This document shows, one piece after another, positions 9,662-20,977 of a DNA stretch of 64,000 bases. The DNA comes from Neofusicoccum parvum. Its lineage: Eukaryota; Ascomycota; Dothideomycetes; Botryosphaeriales; Botryosphaeriaceae. Numbering within the stretch: position 1 is the stretch's first letter; every line of letters begins with the position of its first letter. The DNA lies in assembly GCA_020912385.1 (NCBI GenBank), contig CP087218.1, positions 124,001-188,000 of the forward strand. Reading direction: 5' to 3'. The notes beneath the pieces were generated by a model. It had not been told where the DNA came from, did no database searches, and saw nothing but the letters and a program-made list of their open reading frames with translations. A program made the translations under genes and the position numbers.

Positions 9662-12600
9662 CTATGCGTTCTCCCAGTTCCGCCACTTGCATCCGCATCC
9701 GCCGGTGCCGCCATCAATGCCACCAGGCCCGCCATCCGCCAAAGTGACGTTGACGTTGCCGAACGGGCCTTGCGCAGGGTTCACCAGCGTTCCACCGAAG
9801 TCGCGGTTCTCCAACTGCAGCTTGGCTGAGTCGTCGATGATGCGGCCATCGTCGTCCATGCCGTAGCAGTAGATCATCTTTTCGGTGATGTTGCCTCCGT
9901 GCCGATCCAACGTCACCGTGACTGGATAAGGGAAAGAGCCCGGACGGTCGAAATTCGCAGCACTCGAGGCAGTCGACGACGCACCCGAACTCGTCGATGA
10001 CGCGCTTGAGCTCGTTGACGTGGGAAGCAATGCCTTGCTCGCCTCCGAATTCGTCCAGATCTGCACCAGGAATCGCGTCTGCCTCCACGTGCACCGCACT
10101 TTCGCTGCATCCTTGGTAGAGCCACCATTCTGGTCTGCTTGAACCTCGCCCGTGTCGGTGCTGTTGACAGCAATGTTGTTCTTCAGGAAGATCGACCGGT
10201 CGTAGTAGTTGTAGAATCCGTAATGCTCATCAGCCTGCCCACGGTTGTACAGGCGCAGCTGCTGGTTTGCAGGGAAGGTCAGCAGGTTAGCAGCCGCAGC
10301 AGTGCCGTCAGCCGCAACATCCGGCGCAGGAATGATATCAGCGATGCTGCCGTTCGTGGAATCCTGACGCTTCGCAAAACGCTTGGAAGACACGTGCTCG
10401 CCGTTCAGGAAAGAGATGAAGAACGGTGTATCTTCACCTGCGAAAGGCTTTGAGTTTCCATCCGTGGTGTTACCCAGGAACGCCTGATCCTCCTGGCTAG
10501 GAGCTGCGGGCGACGGAGTAGGCTCGTCACGAGTCCGGAGAAAGTTGAGCCACCTTCTTTCCTGAATCGATCTCTTGACTTTGGTGGGCTGCAACGCCGT
10601 AGTGTTGTCGATGGTGCCATTGACGAACCGGATCTGGAACTTGAAGTTCGGCTGATTTGGCTCGTTCGGCTCCAGTTCTTGTTGCTCTTCCTTCGGCACT
10701 GCGCAGCTCCACATTGTTTCCGGAGAAACACAGCCGCTTTCTTCGTAGTTGTTGTCAGGCTCTGCAATCGTTGCCACCCCAGTCGGGATCGGGGGGAATC
10801 CAGTCAGGTTGAGCCACACTGAAGGAGTATCGGGAACATTCGTTGCCGATGGACTGCCGTCTGGCGAGGTCGTCGAAGAGCCACCAGAGCTCGAGCCACC
10901 GTTGTCGCTGCCGTTCCTCCGCGGGAGAAGAGTTCCGAGAAGAGCAGCCATGATGATGAGAAGGATCAGGAAGAAGATACAACAGCACCAACAGCAACAC
11001 CTTCTCTTTTTCTTCTTCTTAACAGCAGGATCATTAGGGTCCTGAGGCGCCTTTTTCTTCCCAAATAGGTGCCTAAGAGACCAATAACCTCCAGCTCCCT
11101 TTCTACGCGGAGCCTTCGGTGCCTTCGGCGCCTTCTGCGCCTTCTCTGTGATGCGCGGACTGTGAGGACTGCCAGGGAACGGCCTTCTCGTTCCACCTCT
11201 TTCGAGCGCACCGTTGGGGCTGCTGTAGTTGGGCGGATCCTGCGAGTAGTGCGCCTGCTGCTGGTAGTGAGGATGTGCCTGCGTCGGCGGTGGCGGAAAG
11301 TAGGGGACCTCTGCCGGAGCACGTTGGGGAGGGTAAGAAGTTTCTGCTGGCCCACGCTGGGTCGAGTAGGAAGCTTCTGTCGGCCCGCGCTGGTTGGAGT
11401 AAGGAACTTCCGTCGGAGCACGCTGGTTCGCGTATGCAGCCTGTGCAGGAGCATGCCGGTTCGAGTAGGAGATCTCTGCCGAAGAACGCCGACTCGACGT
11501 GATCACTGCAGCAGGAGCAGGCATTGAAATGTCATGCGGTCGTGAACGCGACGACCGCCGCGTGGAAGTCGATCGGCGTGGTGTGCCTGCAGCTGCAGCC
11601 GCCCGCGGCTGCGCTGGAGCAGTTTCCACATCAGCGTTCATGCTGCGAGGCGTGCTGGTCGGATCCTGGGGTTCGTGCACGGCACGGGCGGACAAGACGG
11701 TTCCCAACGACGCTACCGCGACAACAGGGGTGGTATCAGTACTGCGAAAGGTGTCGCGTTGACCCAAGTCTTCGTCCCGATGGAAAGGAACACCGTTGTA
11801 ATGGTAGTGGTTGGAGATGTGGAAGACATTGTTGCTGTTACTGGTGTGGCTGGGTGGCGCGGGGTGCGTGTGAGAATCTGCTTTAGCTTCAAATCCTTGT
11901 CCGAGAACGACCGGGATCTCCCTGTCGCCTTGGCTAACCGCGCTCTGCGAAGCCTCCGGTTGATAAAACCCATCTTCCAGAGAGTTGCGGGATGGCACTG
12001 TCGAAATTCCCAAATCATCATGCGTCCTTACTGGCGACTCGTCATCAACCGACGAACGCTCCCAACTCGCTGGGCTGAACGCGGTCGAAGACGACTTTGG
12101 CGTCTGAGCCGCTCGAGATCTCGCAGAGAAGTTACGGCGCAAATCCGGCGTCCGAGAAAAGAACGACGCCGCAGATGGGAGCATGGGCATAATCGGAGTA
12201 CTCTTGTCGCTAGGTGTATTAGGAGTAAATCTAAATCGCGAAGGCGTGAACTCGAAAGGAGTGGTGATGATGTTCCACCAACCCCTCGAACGATGAGGCG
12301 TCGGAGGGATGTTGGTGTCAATATACAGCCCAGTCGGACCCTTGAGAGAGCCGGCCGATTGAGGAGTCTGATCTTCTTCGAATAAAGTTGCATCGGAAGT
12401 TACGCGCGATTTCTTGGTGTTGGCAATCTCTTGCGCCTTCGAAGAAGCTGGCGGTTGAGTAGGATTCTGCTCTGTGGGAGTCTCTGCCACCATGTATCCA
12501 TTTGCCGTGTTGATTCCTCCCGGGCTTTGGTCGTTTCTGAAGCCGAAGTTTGCCGGAATGGCTGGCACTGGGGGAATATGTTCTCGGCTAGCATTGTAGA

Positions 12601-13687
12601 CCGTGTACGCGTTCGTTGCTCGGGAATAGACGCTGGAAGCGGGACGGGGCCGGTTATCAAGAGGAAACAGCCAGCCAGCCTTTTCTCTCGCAGGTGTTAC
12701 GATGATTGTCGGAGTATCACCAGAAGCTCCGCTGTTGGATCTCTGGCGGTTTGCGGGATGGACATCCAGATTTTCTCTGGCGAGGGCGGACTGGGGTGTC
12801 TCGTGCTCAGAAACTTGCTCGGGTGATACCGACAAACCAATGGTGATTGGACGATCGGACGGGGAGACGTCAAGAGGGCTCAGGCGCGGCGGCTGGGTAT
12901 TTTTCGGTGTCTCAGGTGCTTCAATTTGGGCGACCGGCGGATCAGGTGGAGGTCCGGGCACGAAAGGTACTACCATCGGCCTGAACTCCGGCTTGGTATC
13001 CGGGACGTTCTTTCGCATGGTTTTTGACTTGAAGCGGTAGCCGTTGTCGGACGTGAAGCTTTCCTTCTCCTGCAATTCGTAGGTGGGGGCCATCTTTTCA
13101 TAATCTTCCTTTTGACCTCCCTTGTCAAACTTGCGTGTCGAAGTTGACCTTCCCAGCCCGAACCACTTGAACTTGCCTGGAACCTTTTCTTCCTGCGGCG
13201 TCACCATTCCTGGTCGTCCGGTGGTGAACAGGCCTCCAACGGCGGCGGGAAATACTTGGCGCGGTGCAGGGCCTCGGTGGCGGGAGTAGTTGGTGTCCAC
13301 GGCAATGGCAGGTCTCATGGTCTGGCCGAAGGGCTTATTCCTCCTCTTAGACTTTTGTTTCGTTACATTGTGTGAAGACATCCTCTTCTGCTTCGCGAAA
13401 GCGTTCCGGGCCGCAACGCGCGAGGCATCGTATGCCCAGTTTTGCGAAGGCTGGTAACCTCCAGCAACACGTTCGCCGTCCATCTCAACATCCGCTTGTG
13501 GTGTTTGGTAGGGCGGAGGAGCTCTGTCGATCCCGGGCTGGGCGTGCCAGCTGTCCAGACCCACCGGCGGGTGTGTTGGCGTCCGAAAATCCGCGGCGGC
13601 AGGAAATCGCGTACACCTCTGAATCTTGGAGTCGTCGAAGGAAGAGTCGGGGTCTGGGTGGAAGTACGCCGGCTGAAGCGTTGCCAT
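9662..13687 (-). CDS. Large single-pass membrane protein with disordered N-terminal region
   Basis: An intronless frame of 1341 residues. Residues 1 to about 885 are Pro/Ser/Thr/Arg-rich and probably disordered and cytoplasmic. They include five 11-residue tandem repeats at about 742-796 (pattern QRxPxExxY) and several basic patches. At about 885-920 comes a lysine/arginine run, then RRCCCWCCCIFFLILLIIMAA, a palmitoylation-like cysteine cluster fused to one transmembrane helix. The remaining 420 residues have N-glycosylation sequons (NLTG, NGT, NTT), spaced cysteines (ESGCVSPETMWSC) and a Ser/Ala-rich stretch, consistent with an extracellular or lumenal domain. Positive-inside reasoning puts the N-terminus in the cytoplasm. 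There is no signal peptide, so the helix is a signal anchor. The domain order suggests a cell-surface or wall-linked protein; I do not recognise a characterised family. Confidence 0.75.
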   Translation of the reverse strand: MATLQPAYFHPDPDSSFDDSKIQRCTRFPAAADFRTPTHPPVGLDSWHAQPGIDRAPPPYQTPQADVEMDGERVAGGYQPSQNWAYDASRVAARNAFAKQKRMSSHNVTKQKSKRRNKPFGQTMRPAIAVDTNYSRHRGPAPRQVFPAAVGGLFTTGRPGMVTPQEEKVPGKFKWFGLGRSTSTRKFDKGGQKEDYEKMAPTYELQEKESFTSDNGYRFKSKTMRKNVPDTKPEFRPMVVPFVPGPPPDPPVAQIEAPETPKNTQPPRLSPLDVSPSDRPITIGLSVSPEQVSEHETPQSALARENLDVHPANRQRSNSGASGDTPTIIVTPAREKAGWLFPLDNRPRPASSVYSRATNAYTVYNASREHIPPVPAIPANFGFRNDQSPGGINTANGYMVAETPTEQNPTQPPASSKAQEIANTKKSRVTSDATLFEEDQTPQSAGSLKGPTGLYIDTNIPPTPHRSRGWWNIITTPFEFTPSRFRFTPNTPSDKSTPIMPMLPSAASFFSRTPDLRRNFSARSRAAQTPKSSSTAFSPASWERSSVDDESPVRTHDDLGISTVPSRNSLEDGFYQPEASQSAVSQGDREIPVVLGQGFEAKADSHTHPAPPSHTSNSNNVFHISNHYHYNGVPFHRDEDLGQRDTFRSTDTTPVVAVASLGTVLSARAVHEPQDPTSTPRSMNADVETAPAQPRAAAAAGTPRRSTSTRRSSRSRPHDISMPAPAAVITSSRRSSAEISYSNRHAPAQAAYANQRAPTEVPYSNQRGPTEASYSTQRGPAETSYPPQRAPAEVPYFPPPPTQAHPHYQQQAHYSQDPPNYSSPNGALERGGTRRPFPGSPHSPRITEKAQKAPKAPKAPRRKGAGGYWSLRHLFGKKKAPQDPNDPAVKKKKKRRCCCWCCCIFFLILLIIMAALLGTLLPRRNGSDNGGSSSGGSSTTSPDGSPSATNVPDTPSVWLNLTGFPPIPTGVATIAEPDNNYEESGCVSPETMWSCAVPKEEQQELEPNEPNQPNFKFQIRFVNGTIDNTTALQPTKVKRSIQERRWLNFLRTRDEPTPSPAAPSQEDQAFLGNTTDGNSKPFAGEDTPFFISFLNGEHVSSKRFAKRQDSTNGSIADIIPAPDVAADGTAAAANLLTFPANQQLRLYNRGQADEHYGFYNYYDRSIFLKNNIAVNSTDTGEVQADQNGGSTKDAAKVRCTWRQTRFLVQIWTNSEASKALLPTSTSSSASSTSSGASSTASSAANFDRPGSFPYPVTVTLDRHGGNITEKMIYCYGMDDDGRIIDDSAKLQLENRDFGGTLVNPAQGPFGNVNVTLADGGPGGIDGGTGGCGCKWRNWENA
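11301..11465 (-). repeat. Five 33-bp in-frame tandem repeats
   Basis: Units begin at 11301, 11334, 11367, 11400 and 11433. Each encodes 11 residues with pattern QRxPxE and a tyrosine on the minus strand, followed by a partial unit. They lie inside the 1341-residue membrane-protein gene, in its disordered region. Confidence 0.85.
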
Positions 13688-15912
13688 GCTAGGCGCTGAG
13701 CGAAAAGCTCGACCTTGGGCGCTTCGAGTCAGGAGTTTTTGTCGGGTCGGACGTCAGACACGGGCGTCGAGTCTGCGACAAGGAGAGGATAATGGGATTA
13801 TGAGAGGTGGAAAGAAGACATGGTTCTGAACAATCAGGTTGCTTTTGCGAGCCTGAAACACAATAGGCTTCTATTGTTGTCTAAAACGCGGGGCGGTGAC
13901 AATAGGCAGACGAGCAGGTGAAGCACGCGCGGCGGACAAGCGAGAGAAACAGAAGAACGAGACTTTTGAAGAGCGGACAGAGAGGAAACGGAAACGGAGC
14001 AAGCAGCGCGAAGGAAAGAAGTTGTGCACGCGATCTCTAACGGGCCGTCAAAAGCAAATGCACACTGGTGCAGCGGCCTAATGCTTGGACGGGCGCACAT
14101 CTTGATTGCAGGCGCCGCAAAGCAGGTACTGTACAGCGCGAGCGGCGAAGGCTATTGGTGGGCCGGTACGGGCGGTCATCTCGCTGGCATCATGGGCAGC
14201 GCTGGTGGGAGGTTCGGCGAGCGGTTGCAAGATGGTTGGCTGTCGAAGCGCCTGCCACGAGAATGCCGGCGCGGATCAGACCGACCGCGGCTGCGGCCAT
14301 GCCTGTCGCGGCCTAGCGACTTGCGGGCGCCAGGCGAGGCCCCAGACACCAGCCCGACCCGCGAGCCACTCGCTGCACTCACAGAGCCTCACCAGGCGCT
14401 AACACGCTATCATTAGCAGCGAGCCGTCCGACTCCAGACACTCGAGCGATCCTCCGCCCTCCGCGTCGCCCGCCTCGTCAGCGTGCCTCCGTCAGGCGAC
14501 GCACGAGCGACCGGTTCGCCACGCGTGGGCGAGGCGGCGACGCTGCCACGGGCGGCGGCCGGTGCTGGCGAATCCACCGCGGCCAGCCGGTCGCATCTGA
14601 CGGCGCAGCACGCGTCGCGGGGCGCGAGGGCGGCGGGCGGCGGGCGGCAGGCGGCGTGCATTTCGCGAGGCGCCGATCGCAGCGAGACGGGCACGACGGC
14701 TCCCAGTGCGCTCGTGTCAGCGGGATTTGCGTGGAGGATCGAGGAATGCGGGCCGGCACCACGAGGCATCGTCGCGATCGGCTCTGGGAGCAGCCGTTTG
14801 GGATAGAAGAAGCCAAGCAGCCGGCCCGCGGCCGCGTCCAGACACCAGCGGCGGCGAGATTTTGCTCATCAAAAGGAGAGGCCTGGGCGGTCAAGGTTGC
14901 GCTGCCCTGGCGCCTCATCTCGCCTCAACTTCGGCCGCAAGCGTGCAGCGGAGCGGACCAAGAGACGTCTGCCAGCGCTCCAGGCCCGTGACCGTGGCCG
15001 CGCCGCGCGACGTGTCTTCATTCCTGCTCGTACTGCTGATCCACCACGCAAGGGCTGCGCGCGCGAGGTGGCATCGCGGGTCTGATAAGCGTGATACGAG
15101 TGCGAAGAGGGGCACAGGCAATATCGCTGGCAGAAGCGAACTAAGCACACCACGGCCGGGGCGTGCAATCAGCTCCGCCATTACTCGACGCGGTAGCTGC
15201 CAAGCGGGCTGCTCCTAATCTCCGCCGCTGCGCCGCTGGCATTTGGCTTTCTGGCCTCAGTCCGCAACCGCAAAACACCAGTCCTCGCCTGCCCCCAGCC
15301 CGCGCTCCGCCCTGGCATGTCCGGTGTCTGAAAAAGTTCTGAAACCGCGCGCCCTCACAGTCGCTTCGCTCCTCCGCACACATCCCTGTCCCTGCCTGCG
15401 CCGCGACCCTGAGCTTCTGCGCGCGCCGCAGCATCGCAGCCACCCCAAGCGCCGTATCGCACACCTGGCCGTCAGCTAGCTCAGGTGCCTCCCACCCAGC
15501 TGCCCGCGAAACCAGCCAATTGCCACCGCCCGTCGTAGCCACATCTCGAGTCCGCCAGATCGCGACGCAACCTTATCCCGGCCGCAGGAACCCTCCCTTC
15601 GCAGCCAGCCCTATAACACTGTCCCGCGCCCGCCCATAGAACCGCCTAGCGGCAAAAGTCACCCTGGCGACTCCAACTTCCACCACCACCTTCCCGTCCG
15701 GCCACCGGCGACGGCGCTCGTCCGCTGGCCCCCCGAACCTGCAACTCCACCAGCAGATCGACGCAGCCCACCAGCAGCAGCGTGACGCACGCCAGGGCGC
15801 CACCTCTGGCTTGCCCGCACGACCCGGCTTTGGCCAGCCGCTTCCCGCCATCCCTGGCACCCCGGTCGAGAGTTCGCAGGGCCTGCTGCCGACCCCGACG
15901 ACGAACACCCAC
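13688..15912. other. Intergenic, GC-rich divergent promoter region
   Basis: 2.2 kb between the divergent 1341-residue membrane-protein and mannosyltransferase genes. Overlapping open frames on both strands are rich in Arg, Ala, Pro and Ser and look like GC-driven chance frames. No gene, tRNA or repeat is supported. Confidence 0.6.
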
Positions 15913-17561
15913 ATGTCGCTGTCGCGCTCGCCGTCGCCCCAGCCGGGCGGCGGCTGGGCCAGCCCGGGATTGACCACGCCCTCGCCCTACAGCCCGCACG
16001 GGAGCGGCAGCGTGAGCCCGCGCATCGGCGGCAGCTACACCACCACCAACGGCAGCCACAACGTCACCTGGGGGTCGGCGCAAGCCCGCAGCGAGCAGGT
16101 GCGCGGCTCCGCCTCGCGCTTCAACCCCCGCGGCGGCGGCTTCTTCTCGAGACACTTGCGGAGGATATCACAGGGCCTGCCGTTTGCGCAAACCCCGAGC
16201 GGCGCCTACGCGGAGAAGGAGAAGCTGGAGCGCGGCAGGTGGGCGCCGCGGAGAGCAGGCGCGCTGGGAGGCGTGCCGTCGTGGATCGCTGTGAGACTGC
16301 GCTCCATGCGGTTGCGCTTCGTGCTGCTCCTGGCCATATTGCTCTTCGTCATGCTCACATGGGTACCTCGTAAGGACTCCCAACACTTTCCGCAACACTC
16401 CCCAACTTCTAACGACGCTACAGCTTTTGATAAGATCTACAACCGCGCGTCTTGGCTCGGCGGAGGCAGCAAGTACGTGATAATACTGGCGGCGAACGTG
16501 GGCGGAGGCGTTATGGAGTGGAAAGGGCCGCGCGAGTGGGCCATTGAGCGCGACAGCGTGAAGAACAAGAAAAGATATGCGCGCAGGTGGGGATACGAAT
16601 TGGAGATTGTCGACATGAGCACCAAGAAGCGCTACGCGCACGAATGGCGCGAGAGCTGGGAGAAGGTCGACACCATCCGAAATGCCATGCGCAAGTATCC
16701 CAACGCAGAATGGTGAGGTTTCGACAATGGCGCATTCCGCTGGCCGAGAACGGTTCCTACTGACTGATCACGACATGCAGGTTCTGGTGGCTTGACCTCA
16801 ACACCTTCATCATGGAGCCCTCGTACTCTCTGCAGAAGCACATCTTCGCCGACCTCCCTGCGAACACCTACCGCGACATCAACTACTACAACCCCCTAAA
16901 CATCACGCACCCGCCGACCAATGCGTGGCTCGATCCGTTATCTCTCTCAGCCGAAGGCGACGGCAATCCCGAATCGATCAACCTCCTCGTCCCACAGGAC
17001 TGCGGAGGGTTCAACCTCGGCTCCTTCTTCGTTCGACGCAGCGCATGGACAGACCGACTACTTGACTTTTGGTGGGACCCGGTACACTACGAGCAGCGGC
17101 ATATGCAGTGGGAACACAAGGAGCAGGACGCGCTGGAGTACATGTACGAGAATCAGCCTTGGGTGCGGTCAAATATGGCGTTCATCCACCAGCGCAAGGT
17201 CAACGCCTTCCCGCCTGGAGCATGCTCAGACAACGGCATCGATGCGCGCGTCCACTACAGCGAACAAGAGCGCGACTTCATTGTCAACATGGCTGGTTGC
17301 GAGTGGGGTCGCGACTGCTGGGGCGAGATGTACTCGTACCGCGAACTGAGCAACCGGCTCAACCAGGGTTGGTGGGATGGTTTCAAGGTCTGGCTGACCG
17401 GCGAGGTCGGCCGCTTCCGCGGCAAGGATGCCGACCCGGCGGACCAGATCGTGTTGCAGCAACAGCAGCAGCAGCAAGCGCTCGAGAAGGAGAAGCAAAA
17501 CGCCGACAATCAGAAGGACCAGCAAGACGACCCCAAACAACAAAAAGAAGGGCAGGCGTAG
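15913..17561 (+). CDS. Golgi alpha-1,6-mannosyltransferase subunit, Mnn10/Mnn11 type (GT34)
   Basis: Probable exons 15913-16369, 16424-16712 and 16781-17561; 508 residues. Intron 2 (68 bp, GTGAGG...ATGCAG) is required to join NAEW to FWWLD. Intron 1 (54 bp: GTAAGG, branch TCTAAC, acceptor CTACAG) is in frame and lacks a stop, so its removal is inferred from the signals. The protein is type II: Ser/Pro-rich cytoplasmic tail starting MSLSRSPSP, a signal anchor at about 131-152, and a GT34 domain from YVIILAANVGGGVMEWKGP. The metal-binding position reads WWLDLNTFIM, with D-L-N in place of the D-L-D of other GT34 members. Conserved blocks include DCGGFNLGSFFVRRS and WWDP. Mnn10 and Mnn11 belong to the M-Pol II complex extending the N-glycan outer chain; I cannot tell which of the two this is. 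The tail ends in poly-Gln and a charged stretch. Confidence 0.88.
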
Positions 17562-19219
17562 ATGGCTTGGCGCATTGGCTTGGTGAGTGTTTTGGGTTTC
17601 TGCCTTGAAGACATGGTTTGGATGAGGCACACTTTTTTTTTTCTACTGATTGGCTTTTTTTTTCCCTTGTCTTAGCGATTTTACCCATGTTTGCATGCCG
17701 CTCACGTTGGTTCTCCATTCCCGGCCACGCATTGCCAATCGTCGCCACTTCGTTACCGTTACACCGTTCGAACTCTATTCTAGACAACACGTCGTCTGCC
17801 AAGAGCGGGACGTACGATTTTCTCTTCTCCCTCCGTCGCGGCTGGGGAGCAGCTGGGTGGAGATAAAGAGGTGTCTCAGCTCTTCGTTCTCGGCCACTGC
17901 TGCGACCACCCCGTCGGCGCTACTTGTGTATTAGTTCTTCCTTTTTCCTATTCGCTTGTTCTTTGAGTTTCGCTTCGGCATTGCGAGATACCTTGCTGCC
18001 TGCTTTTGCTGCCTTCTTGCTTCTATGATGCTGAACACGAGAGATTTGCGGGTACGGTTTGACACTCTCCAGAAGATGGGAGCAGTGCGCAGAGGAAGGG
18101 AAGTAGCGGGAACTAAGGGTATGGAGCCTCAGCGTGGAAGAAGGGCCGCCGGATGTACTAGTTGGGAAGGCGTGTGTGTATGAAGCGACGAGATAAGTCG
18201 TCGAATCGAGACGGATATGGATACAGATTCGAAACCCGATGTTCTTGGCGTGTGACACGTGAATTTGTGTGTTTGGTCTTTTTGGAATACTGGTGTCGCA
18301 ATTGTTAATTCCGCAGAAACGCGAGGAGTATAGAGCAGCGATAAGGCTATCAGTTAGATGCAGGGGCAGCTGTTGCACTGAAGGCGTCCACGTTTGGGGA
18401 GGAGGGGAATCCGATGCAGCAGCAAGCAGATTGGGGGTCTGTGGTGTGATACTGGGACGCTGCCAAGGAGCGACAAGACGTCTTGTCCACGGCCAGATTC
18501 CTCAGGCTAGCATGCACTGCACATACGCTTTGCGTGCTGCGGCACATGGGACGGTTGTGCGACGTCGGCAACGGTGTGCCTGACGACGTCACTCTTCCCG
18601 CTTCCGGCAAACGATCTCGACAATCTCGCACGTGTCTAGCCGACTTCCTTCCCTAGTTCAAGCCACCTTCCAACGTCACATCATCGCCGATCATTCGGCT
18701 CGCTCGTTCGAACACCTCAGCCACCGAGTCTCGATCAAGGGTATGCAAGTCTGGATTTTCTAGGTATTTCATATACAGCCTTCCACTTCGCTTCTCCCCC
18801 TTCCTCTTCGGAGCCAAGCCGAACAGCAAAAAAAGGGGGGAGGGTGGAAAAAAGACCAACCACATTGCCAATCGTTAATCGCGCGACGAAATATGTATAA
18901 AAGTTAAGGTATAAGAGGTTGAGCAGAAGAAGCGAACATGTTTGAGCAAGAAAGAGAGATTTCCTTCATCCAAACAGGAGAGAGAGAGAAACAAGCCACA
19001 ATCCAAACAATCGGGTTTCGCGAAAGTTTTTATTTACCATCCTTTCCAAAATATTTACCGATTACACGTTTGTCGGAACACCGATTTCACACATCCGAAA
19101 GAGACGGGGGAAGGGGGCTCTTTCAACACTTTGGACAGGCAACCCCTTGCTGAGCAAGCGATCGGGGCGAGGCAGCTTTGCTTGCCGCTGCATGCGGACC
19201 AGGTCGCGCGCGCACGCGT
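17562..19219. other. Intergenic between convergent genes
   Basis: 1.66 kb of 3' flanks. T-rich tracts at about 17632-17665 directly follow the mannosyltransferase gene and may act in 3'-end formation. A TATAAAAG at about 18896-18903 (+) has no gene behind it. No coding region is supported. Confidence 0.55.
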
Positions 19220-19930
19220 TTACAGGATGGCGAGCATCCAGCCGGCGACGGCGAGCACGGCGCTGGTGACGACGCCGGAGCTGACGGCGGCGCCGGGCAT
19301 GGCGGCGCCGGTGCTGGAGGCGGCGGGGGTGGCGGACGAGGAGCTGGAGTCGCTGCTGCTGCCGTCGGACGACGAGGTGGCGGTGGCGGACGAGGAGGAG
19401 CCCTTGCCGCTCTTGCTGGCCGTCTTGGTCGTCATGGTGGTGTTGTGCGAGCCGGAGGCGTGGCTGCCGCTCTTGGTCGAGTTGCCGTCGCTGTCGGTGC
19501 CGTTGCCGCTGCCGTTGCTGCCGCTGGCGCTCAGCGTCGCGCCGGGCGTGGTGGCTGCGCCGGGCGTGTTGGCGGCGTTGGCGCCGGGCGTCGTCGCGCT
19601 GCCGCCGGGCGTGGCGACGGCGGAGCCAGAGCCGGAGCCTGCGGCCGCGGCCGGGGTGCCGACGGGCGTGGCGTAGGCGGAGCCGGAGTACGAGTAGCCG
19701 GACGGCATGGTGTCGGAGAGGAAGGAGTCGGCGTCGTCGGTGTAGCTGGAGGCCGACGAGGCCGAGGCGGACGGGGTCGACACGGCGGGCGTGGCGGCGG
19801 CGTCGGCGCGGGAGTACGAGTACGAGTAGCCGTCGGGCATGGTGTCGGCGGCGAAGTTGTCGGCGTTCTGGGCCAGGACGACGCCGTTGGCGGCCACGAA
19901 GGCGGAGACGAGGAAGGCGGTGGAACGCAT
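19220..19930 (-). CDS. GPI-anchored Ser/Thr-rich cell-surface protein
   Basis: A single exon of 236 residues. The N-terminus MRSTAFLVSAFVAANGVVLA is a signal peptide, which sets the start at 19930. The mature chain begins with two imperfect repeats around D-x-MPxGYSYS (ADTMPDGYSYSYS and SDTMPSGYSYSGS), each followed by an Ala/Thr/Pro stretch. Most of the rest is low-complexity Ser, Thr, Ala and Gly with NGT, NST and NTT sequons, typical of a heavily O-mannosylated stalk. The C-terminus has small residues (STGAAMPGAAVSSG) followed by a hydrophobic tail (VVTSAVLAVAGWMLAIL) with nothing after it, the standard GPI-attachment layout. It is probably a wall or plasma-membrane mannoprotein. No enzymatic domain is present and the specific role is unknown. 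Confidence 0.8.
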   Translation of the reverse strand: MRSTAFLVSAFVAANGVVLAQNADNFAADTMPDGYSYSYSRADAAATPAVSTPSASASSASSYTDDADSFLSDTMPSGYSYSGSAYATPVGTPAAAAGSGSGSAVATPGGSATTPGANAANTPGAATTPGATLSASGSNGSGNGTDSDGNSTKSGSHASGSHNTTMTTKTASKSGKGSSSSATATSSSDGSSSDSSSSSATPAASSTGAAMPGAAVSSGVVTSAVLAVAGWMLAIL

Positions 19931-20977
19931 GGTGGTTGGCTGGGACTGGGGGCTGAGGCTTGGTGGGCAGGTCGTGTCGTTCTTTTCAAAGGTGAATTCT
20001 CCGTCGATTACCACAGGCGAGACAGGAGACGCGGGCTTTTCGTATGCACAGAGGACTGATTACGGTACGAGAAGACAGAGAAGGGCGGGTAGAGACCGTG
20101 GTGGAGACCAGCAGCACTGGAAGCTCTTGGGGCAAAAGACTGAAAGCGGATAACCTGGATCCGGGGAATAGCGAGAGAACAGAGGCGGGCAAGGGGAGAG
20201 GGAAGCAACGGACGTGGGAAAGAGCGGTGTTTTAAGAGAGAAAAACAAGAAGTGGGCTCGGGCTGGGCTGCTAATGAGGTCTGGGGATTAAGGCTGACGC
20301 CTCGGGCCAATCGCGCGCAAGGGTGGCGGTGGGTGAAACGTGCTGGGGCGCCGCCGATTGGCTGGATGGCGTGTTTTCGGGCGTCTTGGCGGCGTGCCTT
20401 CCCGTTGTTTCAGCCGTTGGCGCAGGGGGCGGCGGGCGGGCCCAGGTGTGGCGTGGCGAGATTGGGAGTAGGGGATGCGCGTGTCGCGAGAGCAGAGAGC
20501 GACGCTGCGGCTGAACGAGTGGCTTGAGAGCGAGGACGGCGCTGGCGTGCGGGTGCGGGTGCGGGCAGAGCTGGGCCGGGAGACAGCGCCCTCGTGGCCG
20601 TGTCTCTTATATGCCCGCCTGCCCGCTGCCAGCGCCTGCTATCTTTAGCCATGTGGCAGTCAGGCAAGCTATATGCAGGCCCTTCAATCTGTATTGCGCC
20701 GCGTCGCCCGTGGCCCACGCCCACTCTGCATCCTGGCCGCTCGTAATGCCGTGGCCGAGAACGGCAGTCAAGCCACACCTCCTGGAATGTCCGCGTCGAT
20801 TCGACCAAAGCCCCGTCCGCGGCCCCAGCCACAACGCCGAGAGCGATCGCCAATTGGCTGTGTTTCTTGCGTCACTGATTCAATTCATTACTCTATGATA
20901 TACCCATGCAATCCGTTAACACGCGCGCCCTGGCCGGGCTCCTTTTTTTTGTGTCGTCCGTCAACACCCATCCATGC
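19931..20977. other. Intergenic, promoter of GPI protein gene and transporter 3' flank
   Basis: 1.05 kb between two minus-strand genes. GC-rich, with several overlapping chance frames. No gene is supported. Confidence 0.6.
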
